Shown in pieces: positions 56,686 to 64,000 of a stretch of 64,000 bases of DNA; the stretch's first letter is position 1; every line of letters starts with the position of its first letter. Position numbers and translations under genes: made by a program. Under the pieces are notes generated by a model. It was not told the origin of the DNA, did no database searches, and saw only the letters and a program-made list of their open reading frames with translations. This DNA is from Spinacia oleracea (lineage: Eukaryota > Streptophyta > Magnoliopsida > Caryophyllales > Amaranthaceae): NCBI RefSeq assembly GCF_020520425.1, contig NC_079487.1, positions 43,903,219-43,967,218 of the forward strand. Direction: 5' to 3'.

Positions 56686-57290
56686 CACCTTCCGAAGCAA
56701 CCTTCCGAGCTTGCGCCTCCTTAGCAGCTGCCTCCTGAGCCTTTGCAGCGTCATCCCTATCAGCCTGGCATTCCACCTGGTTGTCCTCAGCTGCGAGCCA
56801 CCTGGGCACATTCTCTGCCCACTTGAAATCGGGCATGTTCTTGGCAAACATCCTGCGGCAGTCGAGGATCCCCTCCCAGTACATGTCTTGACACTGCTCG
56901 ACAGTGTACATCTTAGAGCTCCTCTGCTCAAGGTCACGAACCTGCTCCTTCAGACGCCTGATGTCATCCTCGAGAACAGGAACTCGGTCAACAGAGGCCT
57001 GAAGCTTCGTATTACTCTCCCGAAGACTGACAATTGTGGTATCTTTACCTTGGAGCTTGCTCTCCAGGTCAGCCTTCTCAGCAGCATGCTTCTCCTTCTC
57101 GGCCTTGTACTTCTCGGCATCCTCTTCTACTTGGAAAGCGAGGATGCCAACCTCCTTTCCAATCTCCATCAGGGCATTCCCCCCTTCCTTGGTGAACTCG
57201 ACAACCTCCTCCCTTGCCTTCGCAAGTTCGGAGACGACCAAACTGAACTTTTGGTCAAGGTTGGGAATGTCCCGAGCATAGAGTGCCTCG

Positions 57291-58670
57291 TGTTAGGTTA
57301 TGATACATATGACAATTCATAAATCATGCGGAAAAACCATTTAGCCAGGAATACATATTATTTACACATAATCATATAGCATAGTTTAGATGCATACTCT
57401 TTGTTGCGTGCCTTCCCTAGCTGCGCCCGAACCGAACAAGAACAAGTCTTTAGGACTCCAAGTGTCGTCCCTCCGTAGATAGTCCACAACACGTCCGGAT
57501 CCGCCTTAAGATTGACCAACTAGAATCGCCCTTAAGGTACTAAAGATTTTCGGCACTCTTAGGTAAGAAATGTGTCTGAATTTTCTCTTAAAAAACTCAC
57601 TTTGAATACTTGAATTATCTCTCGAAATATGTGACCCTAGGCACGTATTTATAGAGTTATGGAAAGGGTTTTGGAATCCTATTAGGATACTAATTTATTT
57701 AATTATAACCCTACTAGGACTCTAATTAAATAATCATTATCTAATAGTTTTAGGATTTAATCACACTTCGAATCCTGATTGCTTCAGGATTCCCGCACAA
57801 GCAATGCACGAGCACCGTACACCCGCGCAAGCCTTGCGGCCCACGCTAGGCGCACAGCGCTCGGCCCATTGCTGCGCTCCGCGCGCGCGCGCCCAAGGCC
57901 TTGGCTGGGCCTGGCCTTGCGTTGGGCCTGGTCGAGGCTTGGTGTGCGCTGGGCCTGGTCGAGGCTTGGCGTGCGCTTGGCGTGCGCTGGGCCTTCGTCT
58001 AGCGGGCCTCGTCCGATGCTAATTCGTACGATACGCTTCCGATTAAATTCCCGATTCCGGAATTCATTTCCGATACGAACAATATTTAATATTTCCGATT
58101 CCGGAATCAATTTCCGTTTCGAACAAATATTTAATATTTCCGTTTCCGGAATTATTTTCCGATTCCGATAATATTTCCGATTCTGACAATATTTCCGTTT
58201 CCGGCAATATTTCCGATTCTGGCAATATTTCCATTTCCGATAATATTTTCCGATACGTACCATGTTTCCGTTTCCGGCAACATCTACGACTTGGATAATA
58301 TTTATATTTCCGATACGATCCATATTTCCGTTTCCGGCAATATCATCGTTTCCGGAGTATTCATTTCTTGCCTGTGACGATCTCAGCTCCCACTGAAACC
58401 AAGATCCGTCGATTCCGAATATCCATAGATGGAGTATCTAATGCCTTAAAATACTTGATCCGTTTACGTACTATTTGTGTGACCCTACGGGTTCAGTCAA
58501 GAGTAAGTTGTGGATTAATATCATTAATTCCACTTGAACTGAAGCGGCCTCTAGCTAGGCATTCAGCTCACTTGATCTCACTGAATTATTAACTTGTTAA
58601 TTAATACTGAACCGCATTTATTAGACTTAACATAGAATGCATACTTGGACCAAGGGCATTATTTCCTTCA
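57291..58670 (-). mobile_element. Solo LTR of the Angela-like family
   Basis: 1,380 bp, plus-strand TGTTAGGTTATGATAC...TTATTTCCTTCA, flanked by a perfect TSD CCTCG (57,286-57,290 and 58,671-58,675). It is the inverse of the LTR at 8,073-9,448 with the same subrepeat array and TATA box but a different GC-rich cassette. No interior or second LTR: a product of LTR-LTR recombination. It splits the last exon of the element 3 antisense gene (RYE | ALYARD). Confidence 0.95.
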
Positions 58671-61548
58671 CCTCGTACCTTTGGAGCCTCCTCTCATCAT
58701 GAAATTGGCATACAGCAGATAAAGAGCTCCAATAGGCGACCTAAAAAGAGGAAACGAACTTAGCTGACGACAAAAAAGAGAGGGAAAAGCAATAACCAAA
58801 ACTGAGCAAAGTATAAATCACCTCGTTTAGATGGTACTGAGCCATCTTGGTGGGATGGTTCGACATCTCCCAAGGAATGCGGAACTGCGGAACCCCGCGC
58901 AGCAAGTTCTCATGAGCCGCCTCGGGGTCAATCATGGAGGTCGCATGGGCAGCAGGGTGTTCACCCAAGACAGCTGGGCGAGCGTAGCGGGCCATAGTCT
59001 CCCGAACCTCCAAAGGAATCCTCTTCAAAGGAACTTCGGAACATGGATCGCCATGAACCAACCCCTCCAAAACAGAGGTAGAGGTGGAACCCAGGGTCTC
59101 ACGGCGCCGCTTCGTACCACGCCCCTCCGAAGCGCCCCCTTCAGAGAAGCCCAGAGCTGAAGGTTGTTCAGCACCCTCCGCCGCCGAAGGGACATCCTCC
59201 GCGGCATCTGAGTCGGTGAGATCCACGAGTACCCTTGGAGGAGTCTTCGGATCCTCCTCCAAACCTACTGCATCAGCCCCCTCGGAAACATGCACCTCGG
59301 CGGAAGCAAGTTGAATATCCTCCTCCTCCCTCTCCACTTCAAGGGTGATGTCCTCAACGATCACCCCCAAAGGCTTCAGCGGCGAAGGAATGGTAGCCTC
59401 CTCGGCCAAAGGTTGGTCCACCTGTTCATTGGGCACCAACACAGCAACGCTCTTCAGCTTCTGGCCCAGAACAGGGATGAAGCGACGCAAGTTCTCAGGA
59501 AGAACCATCTCCTTCTCTTGCCGAGCAAGATACCGCTCTACTGCTTCAGGGAGACTGGGATCCGAGGCAACAACCTGTTGAATCCTCTCCTTAGTCAAAA
59601 AACGTCGTTGGCTCAGAAACTCGAGAACCTCGGGGCGGGGGGTTACCTTAGAGGAGTTCGAAGACTTCTTCTTCTTCCTCCTCGGAGACTTCTCCCTAGC
59701 AACTGACTTCCCCTTTCGAGAAGCTTCGTCCTCCGAAGACTTCCGCTTTTTCAACCTCTGCGACTCCTGGAGAACACAGGAAAGTAAGAACGCAAGAAAA
59801 AACCTGCAGAAAAACGAAAAACGAGAAGTGGACACTCACCTCGGAAATAGCGAAGGAAGGAGGAGATGAAGTAGATGAGACAACTGGGCAGCAACTGTCG
59901 CTTCAGGACCCTGTACGAAGATAAAACGAGATGAGCCCCCACATCGGGAAAAAGCGAAGTACCACACAACCAAACAGCAAGAAAGTTACCGGATCCGAAG
60001 TAGTTACCAGTTCAGGGAGAATAGTCTGTCTCGGAACCGCTTCCCCAGGACGATCAGCAGACCAAGGATCGGCCCGAACATCGTCGATATGGGCCAAGGC
60101 GTGAGCCGAAAACTGGGTGTTCTCTAACCTCGGCTGCCGAGGGTTGCTAGCCTTGAAGTCGTAAGGAGGGCAGTTAGAAAGAATCTTCCCACCTTCCAAC
60201 TTATATCCCAACACCTCGGGATCAAGAGCGGCCTCACCAAATGCTGCACAAAGAAAAGGAAAAAGGTCAGTCACAAACAAGCCAAGAGAGAGGCGAACAC
60301 CTCCGCCGAAGCACGATCTCAACACGAGAATTCTCACCCCTATCGTAGATCCTACTGAGACCGGCAGCAACAAGGATAGCCTCCCGAGTGATATAATGAA
60401 AATTAGGAAGCCAGTGCATAGGCTCCCTAGTTGACTTCGCTCGGAACCACTCCAGCAGAGCTACATGATCCGGATTTCCCAGATCAACAGGACCAACCCT
60501 TGACATCTCCGGGTCCATCCTCACGAACCACTTCGGCGGGGAATAGTAATGAGGATGCTTCGGATCCACGGGCACCAGCACTAGAAGCCATTGCTTCTGG
60601 AAACGCGGTTATGTACTGCGAATCCCCCTTCCAAAGCCGTTTGTTGGTAATCGCCCACCAGCCGTGCTCCGCGTTTTGGTTCCTCCCCAACTCGTGCATT
60701 TCCTTGAAAACCTCGATAGATGGAGGGTAACCGAGGAAATCGCACGTCCAGCGATAAGAGATTATATGACGCATGGACTTCGGCGTCAACTGAGCCAAGG
60801 AAATATTATATTCCTCCAACACGCGGGACACGAAGGGGTCCAAAGGGAACCTAAGCCCGTAGCCAAAATGGTGGAGATACACCGATATCCTGCCAGGAGG
60901 CGGCCTCGTCACCCGAGCATGCGGCTGAAGAGGAAGCTCGCACCAGTAGCCCAAGACATACTGAATGCCGTATAGATCCTCGGCAAGACAATCATAATGC
61001 TCCCGCCGAGCGGCAACCAACCACTCCCCCTCAAAAGCAGTACCATCGAGACCAGCAATCTCGGTAGGGTCATTAAACAAAGTTGCAAGCTTACCCTCAG
61101 GATCCGCTTCCTCCCACCTCCTCGGGAAGAAAGGACGAACCAAAAATCGACCAGTGGCGCCAGTTCTATGGCTCGACCCAGCTTGAGCTCCGCTTCCCGA
61201 ACGTTCCTCAACCTCGGAAGGGACGTCCCTCACATCCTCCTCCGAACCACTAGAGGAGGACACCGTGTCGAACTTCTTCTTCCACCTTCCTCCGGCCATG
61301 GTAAGAACTTCAAAAAGAGCAGAACGCCGAAGATACAGAGAACGGGGGAACGAAAGAAACAAAAGGGAAACAAATTACCTTTTCCGGAGCGGAAACTGCC
61401 GATAAACCGAACTGAGTGAAGATCCGAAGCTGATTCTCAACGAATTCACGAAGATCTAAAGAAAACTCACAAGAAATGTCACCGGATTTCTGGGAAAGCT
61501 TGAGAGAGATTTGGGTGAATAAAGTTTCGAAATTTGGTTTGGGTCGAG

Positions 61549-61557
61549 TATTTATAG
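61549..61557 (-). promoter_or_regulatory. TATA box of the element 3 antisense gene
   Basis: Minus-strand CTATAAATA, 250 bp before the ATG at 61,299, matching position and sequence of the one in element 2. Lies between the coding region and the 3' LTR. Confidence 0.72.
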
Positions 61558-61744
61558 GCCTTGGCACGAAAAACCGCCCAACTTCCACTTTATCTAGGAC
61601 CGTACGATGGACACCGCATCTGAAGCGTCCTTTGGACACCTGTCCCACTAGCGCACGGATTCAAACGCCCCTTTTTGAAAAAAGAGGGGGAAATCTTTCA
61701 ACTTCTGGAACTTGGAAACCCACCCATTTATTTCTAAATGGACC

Positions 61745-61762
61745 GGGTCTGGGGGGGCATGT
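61745..61762 (+). other. Polypurine tract of element 3
   Basis: GGGTCTGGGGGGGCATGT directly before the 3' LTR. Confidence 0.85.
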
Positions 61763-62197
61763 TGTTTGGGCTCCCAATTGGAAACCAATTGGGCCTCTAA
61801 GTCCAAAGCCCAAAGGCTCTATACAGCAACATCTACCCACGACCAACTCCTTTGGCTTGTCAGCCACCATAGAGTCCCAAGGCCCAAATAGTAATAAATG
61901 ACCTATGGGCACATTTACTACTCAAACACTATAAATAAGCCGTCAAGGCACACACCCCAAGGTACGCCCATTTCACGCCTTAAGACTACTCTTCTAGAGA
62001 ACTTCTCTCTAGAATCCGAGCATTGTTCTTACTTAGGCATCGGAGGGGCTTTCCTCGGAAACACCCCCGAGGCTAGTAACTTGTTCATTGTGCAGGTTAA
62101 CTTGGACGCGACACATTCGAGCTAGCAAGATCTTCAACACGCACAAAAAGGGCCTTCATACGAAGCCCATTGTTTCGTCCAATTCAACACCGGAACA
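61763..62197 (+). repeat. 3' LTR of element 3
   Basis: 435 bp. About eight substitutions against the 5' LTR, for example TACATCAACATCAAC/TACAGCAACATCTAC and GCCGCCAAGG/GCCGTCAAGG. Confidence 0.96.
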
Positions 62198-62326
<129 letters not shown>

Positions 62327-63923
62327 GAACCAGGTTCTGGTGAGAACCTCTCTTAATATGAGAACCTCCTTATAATGAGAACGTCTAGGAACCGTAGGAT
62401 TTAGATGGAATTGACGGATGGGATTTAATCTTAAAAATTCTGATTTCGATGGTTCGTTAATTGCTCTATCATAATTCAGAACAAACGGATTACTTTCTCT
62501 TTCTACCCCCAAAACATATAGTTTGATGGTTTCTCTCTCCTCACAACTCTATACTCGTCCATTTTCTTCGAGGTTCCGACTTCTTTACCCAAAATTAGGT
62601 TTAGTTTTCAATATCAAGCTGCAATTACATTCAAATATTTCCCCAAATTGAATTACTGATGATTTGTAGTAATTTGTAAATGCAATATTGGAGTTCGCCA
62701 AAGATTTGAAGCAAATTCAATGGTGCTTATGTGATGCTCAAAATTCAAACGATTCTGCAAAATCAATATGTAAATTAGGTATTAGTCACATTTTCTTAAC
62801 TTTTCCAGTAGTTTAGCTTTAATTAGGTATAAATTCAACAAAATGCGTAAATCGAATTGATAATTTGATTGGATTTTTGATCGATTTGTTGCAAATTTCT
62901 CATACACAAAGGTAGGATTTTCGATTTTAAGGTTTTTAAATTTCTTCAGCTTTTCATAGAAAAATTAGTTTGATCTCCGAATTCTTGAAAAAAAACTACT
63001 TGATTAAGTTTCTATGATGCTCGAATCAGGTTTCCGAGAGCAACTATGCGGATTTATTCAACAACCAGAGATTTGAAAGGTATAATTAAGGTAAACTTCA
63101 AAATTTTGGGCTTAACTAAATTTTAGGTATCGTCCATTTTTCTGATGTTTGGTGGTAGCTACACTCGCTGCTGGCAATCCATAAATGAGGATTAGAAGGC
63201 ATATAGATATGCCAAAAATATGCAAGGATGACATCTAACCTTAGCTTTATTTATTGCAAGCTTTATTTAGGATTGACTGATGACACAAAATGATTCAAGT
63301 ATTAAAATTGCTGAAAAGTAAACTAAGTATCTCTGAAAGTAAACCAAATATCTACAAAAGTAAACCTGATATATGTGGCTAGATTTGTTTTCTGCTGGTT
63401 TTTTCCTGGTTGCTTGAACCAATCTATTGCTTACTGATGCACCTCAGATAGAATGGAAAGTTGGAATGCTACTTGATTGATTGTTTCAGCGTCAACGAAG
63501 AACTCACAGATGCATAAAATCAACCAGGTTGTGGAACTATGACTTAAAGGAACGTGTACTCAAAATCTATGTTATAATAATTGTTCTTTCTAATTTCTTA
63601 ATGGAAAATTCGCAGTTTTGGCTATTGTTTATAAATTTCCATATACAACATGTTGTCAATTGGACACAGTAAGTCTTCTTTGAGGGTGGATCCTAACAAT
63701 AGGTTCTTGGGTTGTTGTGTTGTGTTGGTGGTTCGGTTTTTCCTGCAGGTGCTGTCCATGAGTCTACTTTGGTAGGTTGGCCAAAGTTGACTTGTTTTCT
63801 GTTTTTTTTTTCAAAAGTAAGCTAAATTTATCTAAAAGTTAATTAAATCTCTCTAAAAGTAAACTTAGTTGAAGTAAATCATTGAGGTTTAGAAATAAAT
63901 AACTGAGGCTTAAAAGTAAATCA
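62327..63923. other. AT-rich DNA, no gene; short repeats at both ends
   Basis: No ORF or RNA gene supported. At the left, GAGAACCTCTCTTAATAT, GAGAACCTCCTTATAAT and GAGAACGTC form a short repeat of about 17-18 bp. AAAAGTAAAC words recur with about 22-bp spacing near 63,313-63,372 and again near 63,818-63,920. The two repeat groups may mark the ends of an unidentified mobile element. Confidence 0.5.
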
Positions 63924-64000
63924 TGTTAGGTTATGATTCATATGACAAAACATAAATCATGCGGAAAAACCATCAAGCCAGGAAAGCATATTATTTACAC
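63924..64000 (-). mobile_element. Start of another Angela-like LTR, cut by the window end
   Basis: TGTTAGGTTATGATTCATATGACA and the following 50 bp match the beginning of the solo LTR at 57,291 with a few substitutions. Whether it is a solo LTR or a full element cannot be told here. Confidence 0.85.

Larger units (their letters stand above)
46210..61299 (-). pseudogene. Antisense gene of element 3, split by two insertions and frameshifted
   Basis: Minus-strand homologue of the element 2 antisense gene. ATG at 61,299. Exon 1 runs to 60,338 and has a frameshift near 60,600, where the frame from ITAFP shifts to WLLVLVPVDPKHP. Exon 2 is 60,243-59,990, 254 nt, the same length as in element 2. A short exon 59,910-59,840 (71 nt) breaks phase or is mis-spliced. 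The next exon is 59,766-58,822 (315 codons). The last exon starts at 58,740 and is cut by the solo LTR (57,291-58,670) and by element 4 (46,241-56,685); coding resumes in frame after each TSD and ends at TAA 46,212-46,210. Conserved patches include FPLDPFV, ISLAQLTPKSMRHII, LGSTSTS and VPLKRIP. The C-terminal coiled coil is kept (EDAEKYKAEKEKHAAEK). Confidence 0.85.
38708..62197 (+). mobile_element. Element 3: degenerate Tat-B element, host of two later insertions
   Basis: LTRs of 435 bp at both ends; the native element is about 11.7 kb after removing element 4 and the solo LTR. Flanks are GTATA and ATATA, an imperfect 5-bp TSD (four of five match). Order on the plus strand: LTR, PBS, gag-pol ruin, tandem array, antisense gene, PPT, LTR. 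About eight LTR differences (1.8 percent) make it older than element 2. Confidence 0.93.

Overview
The window is repeat DNA from a plant nuclear genome. I find no intact host gene. Almost all of it is nested LTR retrotransposons, identified by TG...CA termini, 5-bp target duplications (TSDs), primer binding sites (PBS) complementary to plant tRNAs, polypurine tracts (PPT) and plant-type gag, protease, RT, RNase H and integrase sequences. The Ty3/gypsy Tat elements with a second RNase H, a Stowaway MITE and a CACTA-type MITE point to a flowering plant with a repeat-rich genome, probably a dicot. A Caryophyllales/Amaranthaceae origin is my guess, not a demonstrated fact.

Nest 1 (1-23,896). A Ty1/copia element (call it copia-2, 9,449-13,939 plus 23,801 to about 23,896) has one stop in integrase and a mutated RT active site. 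An Angela/BARE-like copia element with dead coding (1-9,448) sits in its gag. A young Tat element (Tat-A, 13,940-23,795, TSD GAGAA, 668-bp LTRs with one difference seen) sits in its 3' LTR. Tat-A lies on the minus strand with intact gag-protease and pol, separated by one UAG in the strong readthrough context UAG-CAA-UUA. A four-exon antisense gene lies between its pol and its 3' LTR.

Host-like AT-rich DNA (23,897-26,527) carries short tandem repeats and a 269-bp CACTA-type MITE.

Element 2 (26,528-38,160, minus strand, Tat-B family, 425-bp LTRs, two differences seen). Its gag-pol is one frame broken by a single stop. On the opposite strand is a gene of six exons, 997 codons plus stop, with its own TATA box, in-frame GT-AG introns and a polyadenylation signal. 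A 46-bp tandem array separates it from pol.

A short spacer (38,161-38,707) holds a TA microsatellite and a 271-bp Stowaway-type MITE.

Element 3 (38,708-62,197, plus strand, same Tat-B family, 435-bp LTRs). Gag-pol has seven in-frame stops and a frameshift. Its antisense gene is cut by two later insertions: an Ogre-like, coding-free element (element 4, 46,241-56,685, TSD CACCT, minus strand) and a 1,380-bp Angela-like solo LTR (57,291-58,670, TSD CCTCG). Element 4 carries dispersed GC palindromes, tandem arrays and a fragment resembling a plant YTH-domain (ECT) m6A-reader gene.

The right end (62,198-64,000) is an AT microsatellite, non-coding DNA and the start of a third Angela-like LTR. The most interesting signals are the spliced antisense genes with their own promoters, the leaky stop in Tat-A, the YTH fragment with the palindrome family in element 4, and the head-to-head pairing of elements 2 and 3.
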